Of a stretch of DNA of 36,065 nucleotides, positions 17,701 through 25,589 are shown piece by piece (positions within the stretch are counted from its first letter, which is position 1; each line of letters opens with the position of its first letter). The translations under genes and the position numbers were made by a program. The notes under the pieces are model-generated. The model saw nothing but the letters and a program-made list of their open reading frames with translations, was not told the DNA's origin and did not search any database. The DNA comes from a virus: positions 1 to 36,065 of the IMG/VR virus record IMGVR_UViG_3300017737_000028; one strand, written 5' to 3'.

Positions 17701-20700
17701 TAAATAGTTGTAGGTGTAGAAGCTAGAGACTCTGGGTTTTTAGATATACCAAAATCACCTTGATAAGGAGTGACATCGCCAATAACAGTGTTACTAGATA
17801 CTAGTTGAGGCTTACCGTCTGCATTATATAAAGCGTCTTTATTTGTTACTGCTCTTAAGATCTTATCTTCGCAGAACATTACAAGTCTGGTATCTCTGTT
17901 AAATAATCTCTGTATGCTGCCGTATATAGGATTTAAATCTTTAGTTATAGCTTCTCCAGCTATGAACTGATTAGTGTTATTAACCCCGGCTGTAGAGTTA
18001 TATATACCAGACCATATCAACCCGTGTTTTCTTCTTTCTTCACGAACTTGTTCCGCTAGTACAGACGAAGCTTTCACGCCATTGTCTATTTGAGCTGTAT
18101 TAAAATCATCTCTAATTCTATCAGACTCTATACCATTACCAAAACAATAGCAGTTATTCCAGTCTAAATAATGAGTTTGAGAAAACAACTTATTGTTGTT
18201 GAAGAACGTATTTGGTCCACCGTGTAAGGTTAGAGTTGTGTTTCCAGTTGCTACTGCTCCGTTGGCTACTGCTGTGAAAGAATAATGATCCCTTTTAGTA
18301 AATAATATAGATTCATCATCGCTAATACTAGTAGACCCTATAGCTGGCGTGAATGTCACTGTTTGATTAGTAGCGGCTGTTACAGTATGCGTGTCGCTAC
18401 CAATTTTAAATGTTGAACCTAGTGGCGTTAGCTCTTCTATAGTTTGGCTATTTAAATGCAAGGGTATTAAACCGCTAGCTTGATAGTATATATCTAAATC
18501 TACACTTTCTTTAGGTTCTGTTTCCCAAACACCAGGCTTTTGAGTAAATGTACCTCTATTAGAAGCTTCTGAAGTAACTTGTACTATCTCAATAGTATCA
18601 AAGTTGCTATTGTCATGGCGTATTGCGCGTTTATAATCGTCTTCGCCAGGTACAGGTCCATTACCTATATACGTTTGATAAGTAGGGGAATCTGGGTCTA
18701 AATCCATTTCATATCCACCTGTACCAGTTGTAGGGCTGTAGTAGTATGGACCAACAGACCCAATAGGTGGGTCTACGACAATAGTCCATCTCTGTCTCAT
18801 GTTATCTACATGGTACTGATCTTTGTCTTTGTTCAACCCATTGCCACTTGTCATTCTACAGTTTCGTATGCCCCAAGCACCTTGTTGAGGATTACTACCG
18901 TTTTCAAATACACTAGTATTGTTAAAACCGTCGTTTTCTATATTTCCCCCAACAGCTACTGGAAATGGCTCACCAGATACAGTGTATACTACATTTCCTG
19001 GATCTTTTTGAAATCTAAAGCTAGTATTAGGTTGAGTAAGAGTGTTTATGAAATCTTTCGCTTTGTCGTACAGCACCATGTCATCTTGAGCATCAACCAT
19101 GACGTCTTGAAGTTGGTGCCAGAAAGGAGACACTACGCCATCACCACTGCCTTGAAAGTTACCATCACCGTCCCAAACGTATTTACCGCCGTATCCACTT
19201 GAATTACCCATACCACTCCAAGAAATATCCATGTATCTACCGCCTCCCCAAATACCTCTACTAGGCTGGCCCATGTTTTTCTTAACGTTACTAGCATTAG
19301 CGTATAGCCCACTATAGCCATCATCTTGATCTTCAGCCATACCACCTTGAGTGCCGTGCCAGAAGTGATCGTTAGTATTACCGAACGTATAACCTAAAGA
19401 ACCTTTAATTCCAGGCTTATCGTCATCCTGGTTTTGGCCGCTACCATCACCTGTTTTACCAGTCCAAGAGTACGCTGTAGCAGCGTCAATAAAGAATCTA
19501 AACTCCTTCCTCACAAACGCCCAATATTCTTGAGCGTCTCCGTCGTCATAAAACTCGTTTGTTTGAGTACCGTCACTTAGAGCATACATTGGGTTTTGAT
19601 CTAAAATTCTAGTTTGTAGACCACCAACCTCGTTTGACGCTGAGTTCCAAGGACTTGATCCTGGAACGTTATCCTCGTGTCCCCACCAGTATATGTTTTG
19701 ACCTTGACCACCTATGTCTGTGCCGCCTGTGTGGTGCGCGTATTCTGTTGGGTGTATAGGTGAAGCGGCTACGAATCTAGTTCCTGCAGTGTGGTTGTAA
19801 CCAGTGATTGGTTGAAGCTGTGGGCTCTGTGAAACGTGAACTGCACCAGAGGCGCCGTTAGGAGTAAAACCTTGATCAGCAAAATTATCATCTTGGTTGT
19901 CTCCATAATTAAACAACGAAGAGCTAGTAGTGTGTTTAGGCACAGTAGGTATTTCGCCCGTGTTTATATCAGTGTTTTTGTATGCGTTGTTAGCTATATA
20001 ACCAACGTTGTACGTTTGAACAACGTCAACGTCAGTAATAGCTGTGTTAAGTACATATCTTTCTAACGTAGCATCTTTAAGTATTTTAACAAAAAACCTA
20101 CCATCAAACTCAGGTCTGTTTTCTACTTCAAGCTCTATGAGCTCCATGCTTAAGTCTGTAATACCGTTTTCATAAGTATCGTCTGGGCTAATGAACGCAG
20201 CGGATTCATCTATGCCAGAGACTAACTGTATTTTATAAGGACCATCGTCAGTGAGTTTAGATATTCTAGATACTTCGAATTCGTTTGAAACTTGACCTTG
20301 ACCTCTAAATTTTACTACTAAAGAATCAGGAGTAAGGATATGTATTTGATCACCGTATGCGTTTTCAAAGTCCCACTCACTAATTTTTATAACAGTATTG
20401 TCTTGTAGCGGGTAACCGTCGTTACCAGCACCTATGACATCATTGCCGCCATCAAACACTGTGCCCAAAGACTTTCTTTCTGTTTTCACAAAGTCAGGTG
20501 CTTCGTTTTCTATAGCTAATATTCTGTACCTAGCTTTATCTTTTACGGCTTCATCGGTTCCGTGAGCTTTTTTAAGTACAATAAACGTTTCGTTGTCTAA
20601 TTTGTTTCTTTCTGAAGAAGGAAATGATAGCCATATATTACCATCTGCTGCAGCATACCACCTATCCATAGCCATAGTGTAGTACTCAACAGAAGTTTCC

Positions 20701-22931
20701 TTTACATAATAAGAAAAATACTCAGCCCACTCTGGGATACTAGGCGTAGAAGGATTTATTTGGCAAGTTAATCTATTCTTAGTGTCTGAATTATCTTTTA
20801 ATACCGTTATAGCGGCTTGTTTAGTAGTCAACACAGGTGTTTCTCTTCCGTATGTATCGCTAAATACTACACCGACCTGATACTTACGCATCGTCTTAAC
20901 TGACGGCTGAGCGTATTCGTAACCTCCATCAGTCAAACCTTGAGCATCAACGCCTACGTTTATAATAGGGTCTTCTAATACAGTGTAGTTCTGTAAGTAG
21001 TTTCCATAAATAAGTCTATTCGCTGTTATCTCTTGAGCTTTAGCTTGTCGCGGTACGTTGTCAAAAGGCCTTATTATTTGATTAGACGGAACTATAGCAT
21101 GGATCATGTCTGTAGTTATCTCGAACTCACCTCTTTTAGCACCTAAGGTTTCATCGCTAAAGTCAGGCCACTCATCTTGACCATCAGACTGCTTAATTGT
21201 TTTAACTGTGTATACAGCTGGCTTACCTGCTTCTTTATAAAGTAAGTCTATTTCTACAACATCCTGCGGAAAAGTTTCTTCGTTGTAGTGGTAATACTTA
21301 AGTATTAAACCACGAAGCTGATTAACCATACCTAAGTTATATCCCTTCTTAGCTAGGTAATCATAGTGATCTGGTAAAAAAGCGATCTGTGAAAAAGGCG
21401 CGAAAGGAGAGTATTCACCGTCTTGGTACTTATATCTGTATGAAAATCTAGGGAACCTATTTTCAAACATAGGTCTTTTATCTTCTAGCTTAGTGTACCA
21501 AGTTACAGCCGAAGTTGTTAATCCAGCGTCGGCGGAAAGTACGATACCTGTAAACTCGCTATTATCTAGAAAGTTTGGGTTTGTAACATTAGATCCAGTT
21601 ATTTCAATTCTAATATTATGCTCAGTAAAGCTATTTGGAGATAATGACGTATCAGCTAAGGCTACTAAAATAATATCTTTAGTTGTAGCTCGATAATCTA
21701 CATCATCTTGAAACGTCAAGGTAACTGGATCTCCAGCTTGTATTGAACCTCCAGTAGAATTAGTAAAAGCGAAATCTGGTATAACACCGTTAGTTGAGTT
21801 CTCAACTCCAGCCGAATTTACTCTCGCACTAGACGTTCTGTACATGTCTATTTCTAGCGGCTGAGTAGGAGCTTTACGTATCACAGTAACATGAGATTCG
21901 TCAACGTAAACAGGGTGAGTTTCTGCTGCGTTAGTAACTACTCTGTATCTGCTACTTTCGTCAGTATAAGAGCTTTTGTCCTTAACTAACCTAGTGTGGA
22001 ATATATCAAGGTTTTGATCTTCAAACGTAGCCGTTACATCTCCCGCGATTAAATTAACAACACCACCAGTACCAGCTATTGATCTAGATATATTTATTTT
22101 CTTTGGCTCACTAAAGTTATCTGTCCAATAAATAAAATCATCAATAATATTTACAGCGGTTATTAATCTATTCTTAGAAAAGTTTAATACTCTATTACCG
22201 TTAAACGTTATAACATCATCGTCATCAAGGCCATGAGCTTTATTTGTTGTTACTTTCCAACGGTTTAAACCGCCCGCAGTATCAAACGACACGTCCGTAA
22301 CAACTAGATTATCAGCTTCAGTAGTTTGTACTGTAGTAGCTGATGTAGTTATAAACATACCAGGTCTTATCTCACAATTCTGATTACCAGCAGAATCAAT
22401 TGCTTGTGTAGTTATATGAAATGTATTACCAGTAGCCACACCACTTCCACTAGCATCAACTTCTGCGTGAACTCTGAATATATCTACAAACACGTACTTG
22501 TTGCTTTTTGCTACAGTATCGTATTCAATGATATAATCTTTAGCGCTATTATGTGTAAAGTCAGTCGCTCCATTATCGATAGTACCAAATAAGTTAGTGC
22601 TATCGTTAGAGTCACCAGCAGAAACAAAAGAATATATTTTATCCGTAGATGGGTGGGCTATAGAAGCTACAACAGTGCTTTTAGTGTGAGGTCCGTATTT
22701 ACTAGAAACTGTACCGCCTGCACCAAGAACTATAGCAGAAGAGTTTTCATAAGTAAATAAAGTATTTTTATTAGTGTTACCTAATAACGATTGCACGGTA
22801 CCTACATTAGAACCTTCTGAAGTAGCTATTTCTATGTTATTTGCATCTCTATATTGACCATTAGGAACGACACGCTCATCCATGTCTTTGTTCATCTTGG
22901 CCGCTGAGAAAACTCTCTTTAACTCTGGCAT
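14766..22931 (-). CDS. Giant tail muzzle/stabilisation protein with adhesin-like C-terminal region
   Basis: This protein has 2721 residues. The N-terminus holds the signature of phage stabilisation (muzzle) proteins: AAKMNKDMDERVVPNGQYRD (residues 10-29) followed by EGSNVGTVQ. The best conserved core is at about 1690-1790: LVMFCEDKI, ISKNPESLA, YFSDAMRGKVLALSGEG, GMKDYFSDL and the later YDERKKEYNLS. These belong to the family that closes the tail of T7-like and crAss-like podoviruses. Between about 1060 and 1280 there is a Gly/Asn/Trp-rich insertion (YWWGHED, RGIWGGGRYMD). From about 1900 to the end the sequence is Ser/Thr-rich beta structure resembling tail-fibre or adhesin repeats, ending DIFIDDFVNVN. 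I infer a fusion of tail-closure and receptor-contact functions. It follows the ring-protein gene by 3 bases. Confidence 0.8.
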   Translation of the reverse strand: MPELKRVFSAAKMNKDMDERVVPNGQYRDANNIEIATSEGSNVGTVQSLLGNTNKNTLFTYENSSAIVLGAGGTVSSKYGPHTKSTVVASIAHPSTDKIYSFVSAGDSNDSTNLFGTIDNGATDFTHNSAKDYIIEYDTVAKSNKYVFVDIFRVHAEVDASGSGVATGNTFHITTQAIDSAGNQNCEIRPGMFITTSATTVQTTEADNLVVTDVSFDTAGGLNRWKVTTNKAHGLDDDDVITFNGNRVLNFSKNRLITAVNIIDDFIYWTDNFSEPKKINISRSIAGTGGVVNLIAGDVTATFEDQNLDIFHTRLVKDKSSYTDESSRYRVVTNAAETHPVYVDESHVTVIRKAPTQPLEIDMYRTSSARVNSAGVENSTNGVIPDFAFTNSTGGSIQAGDPVTLTFQDDVDYRATTKDIILVALADTSLSPNSFTEHNIRIEITGSNVTNPNFLDNSEFTGIVLSADAGLTTSAVTWYTKLEDKRPMFENRFPRFSYRYKYQDGEYSPFAPFSQIAFLPDHYDYLAKKGYNLGMVNQLRGLILKYYHYNEETFPQDVVEIDLLYKEAGKPAVYTVKTIKQSDGQDEWPDFSDETLGAKRGEFEITTDMIHAIVPSNQIIRPFDNVPRQAKAQEITANRLIYGNYLQNYTVLEDPIINVGVDAQGLTDGGYEYAQPSVKTMRKYQVGVVFSDTYGRETPVLTTKQAAITVLKDNSDTKNRLTCQINPSTPSIPEWAEYFSYYVKETSVEYYTMAMDRWYAAADGNIWLSFPSSERNKLDNETFIVLKKAHGTDEAVKDKARYRILAIENEAPDFVKTERKSLGTVFDGGNDVIGAGNDGYPLQDNTVIKISEWDFENAYGDQIHILTPDSLVVKFRGQGQVSNEFEVSRISKLTDDGPYKIQLVSGIDESAAFISPDDTYENGITDLSMELIELEVENRPEFDGRFFVKILKDATLERYVLNTAITDVDVVQTYNVGYIANNAYKNTDINTGEIPTVPKHTTSSSLFNYGDNQDDNFADQGFTPNGASGAVHVSQSPQLQPITGYNHTAGTRFVAASPIHPTEYAHHTGGTDIGGQGQNIYWWGHEDNVPGSSPWNSASNEVGGLQTRILDQNPMYALSDGTQTNEFYDDGDAQEYWAFVRKEFRFFIDAATAYSWTGKTGDGSGQNQDDDKPGIKGSLGYTFGNTNDHFWHGTQGGMAEDQDDGYSGLYANASNVKKNMGQPSRGIWGGGRYMDISWSGMGNSSGYGGKYVWDGDGNFQGSGDGVVSPFWHQLQDVMVDAQDDMVLYDKAKDFINTLTQPNTSFRFQKDPGNVVYTVSGEPFPVAVGGNIENDGFNNTSVFENGSNPQQGAWGIRNCRMTSGNGLNKDKDQYHVDNMRQRWTIVVDPPIGSVGPYYYSPTTGTGGYEMDLDPDSPTYQTYIGNGPVPGEDDYKRAIRHDNSNFDTIEIVQVTSEASNRGTFTQKPGVWETEPKESVDLDIYYQASGLIPLHLNSQTIEELTPLGSTFKIGSDTHTVTAATNQTVTFTPAIGSTSISDDESILFTKRDHYSFTAVANGAVATGNTTLTLHGGPNTFFNNNKLFSQTHYLDWNNCYCFGNGIESDRIRDDFNTAQIDNGVKASSVLAEQVREERRKHGLIWSGIYNSTAGVNNTNQFIAGEAITKDLNPIYGSIQRLFNRDTRLVMFCEDKILRAVTNKDALYNADGKPQLVSSNTVIGDVTPYQGDFGISKNPESLASTPTTIYFSDAMRGKVLALSGEGVRPISDIGMKDYFSDLMSSYVDTCLGTYDERKKEYNLSVYKKYANHQSTHHDQATISYSEQASGWTSFKSFYPQSGVSLNNAYYTFSGGGIYEHHTNNAYNTFYGSNTSADNSSITVLFNDQPETVKSFMTLNYEGSQANIPVFTDVDNQDYFTGDYSTNSGVVDTDNVTDGEYYNLAAKNGWYVDNLTTNLQTCGNVFFKNKEDKYFGYPSGEVTALSNLDEREFSVQGIGLANIQHNDSGTADVITITVANNSDTTFDTSTVLATEQSKFTVASNTLNVNASTTIGSSVYVDLTISPIVNGSYSGYPLSAADFEIEDAAASGLEFTVDGDTHVNDLADIDKIVFSDSTFGAGDPLNTVNARVHFDAAQSWPADNFTYVVDIDIKSTANTYRERNACVRTQHDVLSGSTVAFTNITSPNTISKTTEFNLSHNITKHSGVVQDGTETMIAELTFASDTSTAPIYYYSTSGNSFPSISFENLGLYSSSYDGQITDLVYTGGALTGFKAKVFYSPPEENGLFQDPSDICVLGHKAIVNHQVKQNHTSTPDDIKSVTYTSNYGSKASKAYVKVHGASGASYRVFLQETTSTTNPTVAKYYNFEKGIFETTSSYKEATFGSSGIITHEVDLPSTTSRTRYDIRVEAVSSAVSGNAPVVASRVPTAPGQASIIKQGIKKLTIQASPTTTSNWGTTTTQVIYRPGNYEGSYGEKTRQGEDVFTRGGNNSVLSKKITVLNRKNKFKTGMVLMTKFAGNDVPQNTVITSIRRQEITLSNAVSLPNNSKLTFSFKHAGLVPFSITAPPASGKKLYLKNNSDIDFKGSTTGLGGVLQARVTSAVSSATLVPLDNTRGIEALMQVEGEGIIRTDGDSVFAAIKSVDSATQITLNNPQTISKDTILTFTNTEDFTSFSSDVNESSNSGAVRVKHIQASIVSGSLVVSGYLDVRGLNKTAGSLDIFIDDFVNVN

Positions 22932-22934
22932 GTA

Positions 22935-23882
22935 TTAATGTTTAATTTGCTTAGATCCTCCTCTAAGTATTTGAGTTAATTCTTCTAACTTAATATTTGA
23001 TAAACGTAGCTTTGCTTTTCTTGTTTCAGCAAAGCGTTCTCTTTTTATTTGACCAAGTAAGCCACCTGGTGTATCTTTTCTCGCTGATAACACGCCGTAT
23101 AATACGTGCTTGTATATAGCTTCTTCAGCTAGTTTTGGCACCATGCTATTAGTAAGATCTATACCAGCATTACCTGCTGTGTTCGCTAATCCATCACTAA
23201 TATACTTTATAACAAGTGTTTTGCCACTTAAGTTAGAGCTAAAGTGAAACTTACCTTTATCGTGATCAATATAAAAACTTCCATTAGCTTGAGCATACTG
23301 TGGGTCTATACCGTATCTATTACCAACTAATTCTCCGTATTCGTCATCCATATCATCAGAATCGACTGAACCTATATCTGTTGATGTTTGAGAAACAAAG
23401 TTGTTCATGCTGGCTGATATTTGATTTCCATTAGCATCCGCCATCACTTCAACAATGTCGTCACCCGTAGTAGCGTGACCGCCACTTAATAACTCATTGG
23501 CTGTGGTTGCAACTCTAGCATTAGAGGTTTTACTAGCAGGGTATATAATTCTTTCTATGCCGTTACCATCGCTCCACGATAACTTAACATAGTTAACATA
23601 ATCTATGGGCATTACAGAGACTAGTGTTGACTGAACTGTTATCTCCCAATCTTTAGTGCATTTAAGCGTATCATAGCTAAGCTCTTGCAAAGCTCTTATA
23701 GCATGGAAGTTAACATCATTAAGCGCAACGTTTTCACATATTTTTCCTTCGCCAACATATGCAGCATTGAAAGAGTCTATAATCTCGCTAAGAGGTATGT
23801 ATCTGTAATCACCGTATTTATTATCATTGTTAATGCCATCGTTATCGTAATAACCAGCACCTGTTGATCTTATTATGCCCAT
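22935..23882 (-). CDS. Neck ring/connector protein (tail-tubular-like)
   Basis: The 315-residue protein has the order of a widespread neck protein of crAss-like and marine podoviruses: YRYIPLSEIIDSFNAAYVG (27-45), then NDVNFHAIRALQELSYD, then VMPIDYVNYVKLSW and a NGIERIIYPASKT segment. A variable Ser/Asp-rich middle follows, then FYIDHDKGKFHFSSNL and a helical C-terminus (KLAEEAIYKHVLYG, IKRERFAETRKAKLRLSN). The role is a multimeric ring between portal and tail muzzle, in the position of T7 gp11-like tubular proteins. It sits between the 244-residue protein and the muzzle gene with 3-base gaps on both sides, which fits sequential neck assembly. The ring assignment comes from family recollection plus position. 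Confidence 0.7.
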   Translation of the reverse strand: MGIIRSTGAGYYDNDGINNDNKYGDYRYIPLSEIIDSFNAAYVGEGKICENVALNDVNFHAIRALQELSYDTLKCTKDWEITVQSTLVSVMPIDYVNYVKLSWSDGNGIERIIYPASKTSNARVATTANELLSGGHATTGDDIVEVMADANGNQISASMNNFVSQTSTDIGSVDSDDMDDEYGELVGNRYGIDPQYAQANGSFYIDHDKGKFHFSSNLSGKTLVIKYISDGLANTAGNAGIDLTNSMVPKLAEEAIYKHVLYGVLSARKDTPGGLLGQIKRERFAETRKAKLRLSNIKLEELTQILRGGSKQIKH

Positions 23883-23885
23883 TTA

Positions 23886-24620
23886 TTATAGATTTTGAAG
23901 TTGTTGTTCAGCCGCGTTTTTACCAGCCGCAAGCTGGAACAGACCTGGTTTGTTAATGATTATGCCAGCTAATTCTAGTATATTGTTAACTAAAGTATCT
24001 TCTTCTGATTTATGTAGCTCAAAGTCTACAGCCACGTTTGCGTTGTATAACGCTTTTTCGTTAACAACAACATATCCCCAATTTGCTTGAGTAGGTACTC
24101 TAAAGCACTCTACAGAAATACCGCTTGCTATAGGCATTGAGCTCCCAGCATACACCAGTATGTCTCTACCTGTAACTATGTTGTCGGTAAATATAGGTCC
24201 GTCTCCTGATGTTGTTGCAATATGTCTAATAGACTTAGTGAATCTAATGGCCTCGTTTATTGGTAGTTTATAACAAACTTGGTTGTTATAAAACACTCTA
24301 CCTGTTTGAAATACGTCGCATTGCTCTCCACCCGCAGCAACCGTGCTAGGAAATGTGTGACCAGCTGACACTGGCTCAACTGTTAGAAACGGATTTAACT
24401 TTGAAGATATTAATTCAGAAATATTTGTTTCGTCTATTTCTGGATCTACAGATTCTTCTTTTCTATTCCTTATATTTTTAGAATAAAAATAAGACTCAAA
24501 TATAGCAATCTGAGCCTGGTTTGCCAATAAGTTAAACTCCTGCGGAGTTATATAGCCACGCTGCTCTTTGTTTGCAAGGGCTAATACTCTTTGATATACT
24601 GTGTCTACACTTATTGCCAT
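23886..24620 (-). CDS. Head-to-tail connector/ring protein
   Basis: I set the start at ATG 24620 (MAISVDTVYQ, 244 residues). An upstream in-frame TTG at 24644 lies inside a strong hairpin and encodes a basic, unconserved-looking extension. The N-terminal block VDTVYQRVLALANKEQRGYI, then TPQEFNLLANQAQIAIFE, is highly characteristic of a connector protein that I recall from many marine podoviruses. The middle is beta-rich and the C-terminus is helical, with NNILELAGIIINKPGLFQL. It is probably a ring under the portal. The leader between hairpin and start is A-rich (ACTACAAAAAAAGAATT) without a Shine-Dalgarno sequence. Family function is inferred from context. Confidence 0.7.
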   Translation of the reverse strand: MAISVDTVYQRVLALANKEQRGYITPQEFNLLANQAQIAIFESYFYSKNIRNRKEESVDPEIDETNISELISSKLNPFLTVEPVSAGHTFPSTVAAGGEQCDVFQTGRVFYNNQVCYKLPINEAIRFTKSIRHIATTSGDGPIFTDNIVTGRDILVYAGSSMPIASGISVECFRVPTQANWGYVVVNEKALYNANVAVDFELHKSEEDTLVNNILELAGIIINKPGLFQLAAGKNAAEQQLQNL

Positions 24621-24639
24621 AATTCTTTTTTTGTAGTTT

Positions 24640-24665
24640 TGCAACCACCCCGAAGGGCAGTTGCA
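24640..24665 (-). promoter_or_regulatory. UUCG-capped RNA hairpin between neck genes
   Basis: On the minus strand, arms TGCAACTGCCC and GGGTGGTTGCA enclose a TTCG tetraloop. The 11-pair stem contains two adjacent wobble pairs (U-G then G-U). In the plus-strand transcript those two positions would be A-C mismatches, so the element is built for minus-sense RNA. It is followed by ACTACAAAAAAAG rather than a U-tract, so it is probably not a classical terminator. It may be an mRNA-stability, processing or translation-control element between the 279- and 244-residue genes. Its core resembles the terminator behind the capsid gene. Confidence 0.7.
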
Positions 24666-24678
24666 TCACCATTGATTA

Positions 24679-25518
24679 TTAATTTAATCGTTTTTCTATA
24701 TTGGAGTATATCTCCATCCCTTCATCAGTCTTAAACCAAGCGGCTAATGCTGAATATGGGTGTTCATCAAAAGGAACAGTCATTATCTTTCTATCATTGC
24801 TTCCCCATGAAAATGAGCGTTGATCGGAAGATAATTTAATAATTCCTAGCTCAGTGGCTTTGATACCAAAGTTTCTAAGCATTACGTTGTCGTCGTTAAC
24901 AAGTTCTAAGAACAAACTAGGATTTCTTTTTGCAAACACTAACACGTCGCGTTTAAGTTCGCTAGAACTCATCTCTGATACCTTAGAACCAATCTCTGCT
25001 CTCATCACAGCCTCAGCTAAATCAATATCAATATCCATAGCAGCGTTTAACGCATTTATTTCCATTTGAATTAGCTCAACTTCGTTTATCGCTTTTACTT
25101 CTGGTTTGTATTCGTAATAAGCGGTGCCTCTATTAGGGTGGTACAGTGATAGTAATTTCTGCAAGACCGTTTTTTCTTTTGGTACATGAAGATACCCGTT
25201 TCTAAACATGATGTGAGATAACCGTTGATCACCTTTCATTTCGTCTACAAAAGGCGTTCTTTGATTTGAAGTGTTTTTAAGTTCTCTTTCATATCCTTTT
25301 TCTTCATCAAAATAATATATACCTGAAGATTTAAGAGAATAGCTTAAAGGTTTTTTATTGCTAGTCAACCAGTATATTCTATCTTTGATTTCCCAATCAT
25401 TTTTCTTAGATAATTCTTTTACAATTGGTTTTGGCTCCGGTTTTGGAGCTTCAACTACAACTGTCTCTTCTACGTAGGGCTCTTCGACCTCTACTTTTTT
25501 TGTTTGCTTTTTAGCCAT
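24679..25518 (-). CDS. Head- or neck-associated structural protein
   Basis: The 279-residue protein opens with a Lys-rich start, then an acidic/Pro-rich linker (EEPYVEETVVVEAPKPEPKP, residues 12-31). A compact domain follows: YWLTSNKKPLSYSLKSSGIYYF and then QRTPFVDEMKGDQRLSHIMF, ending in LLSLYHP (all before residue ~135). The second half is helical (IQMEINALNAAMDIDIDLAEA, ELKRDVLVFAKRNPSLFLEL) and ends HPYSALAAWFKTDEGMEIY. There are no catalytic motifs or signal peptide. It stands directly behind the capsid gene and its terminator and ahead of the connector genes, bracketed by two related UUCG hairpins. I infer an auxiliary head or head-completion protein. The exact family is not recognised. 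Confidence 0.6.
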   Translation of the reverse strand: MAKKQTKKVEVEEPYVEETVVVEAPKPEPKPIVKELSKKNDWEIKDRIYWLTSNKKPLSYSLKSSGIYYFDEEKGYERELKNTSNQRTPFVDEMKGDQRLSHIMFRNGYLHVPKEKTVLQKLLSLYHPNRGTAYYEYKPEVKAINEVELIQMEINALNAAMDIDIDLAEAVMRAEIGSKVSEMSSSELKRDVLVFAKRNPSLFLELVNDDNVMLRNFGIKATELGIIKLSSDQRSFSWGSNDRKIMTVPFDEHPYSALAAWFKTDEGMEIYSNIEKRLN

Positions 25519-25530
25519 AATATAATATAA

Positions 25531-25575
25531 TAAAAAATTAATATAAAACTACCCCACCCGAAGGCAGGGTAGTTT
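25531..25575 (-). terminator. Intrinsic terminator behind the major capsid gene
   Basis: On the minus strand, AAACTACCCTGCC pairs with GGTGGGGTAGTTT around a TTCG tetraloop, giving 13 pairs including two adjacent G-U wobbles. It is followed by TATATTAATTTTTT. The hairpin begins 14 bases after the capsid stop codon. In the plus-sense RNA the wobble positions become A-C mismatches, so the orientation is minus. Partial termination, plus protection of the capsid mRNA 3' end, would raise capsid output relative to the downstream neck genes. There is no obvious strong promoter in the 27 bases before the next start, so read-through is expected. Confidence 0.85.
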
Positions 25576-25589
25576 CACCAAATATAATC

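Noticed and set aside
24621-24644. TTG start adding eight residues (MQNYKKRI) to the 244-residue connector protein
   Set aside because: The TTG lies within the 5' leader hairpin, while the ATG at 24620 has an A-rich Bacteroidota-type leader and begins the sequence block typical of the family.
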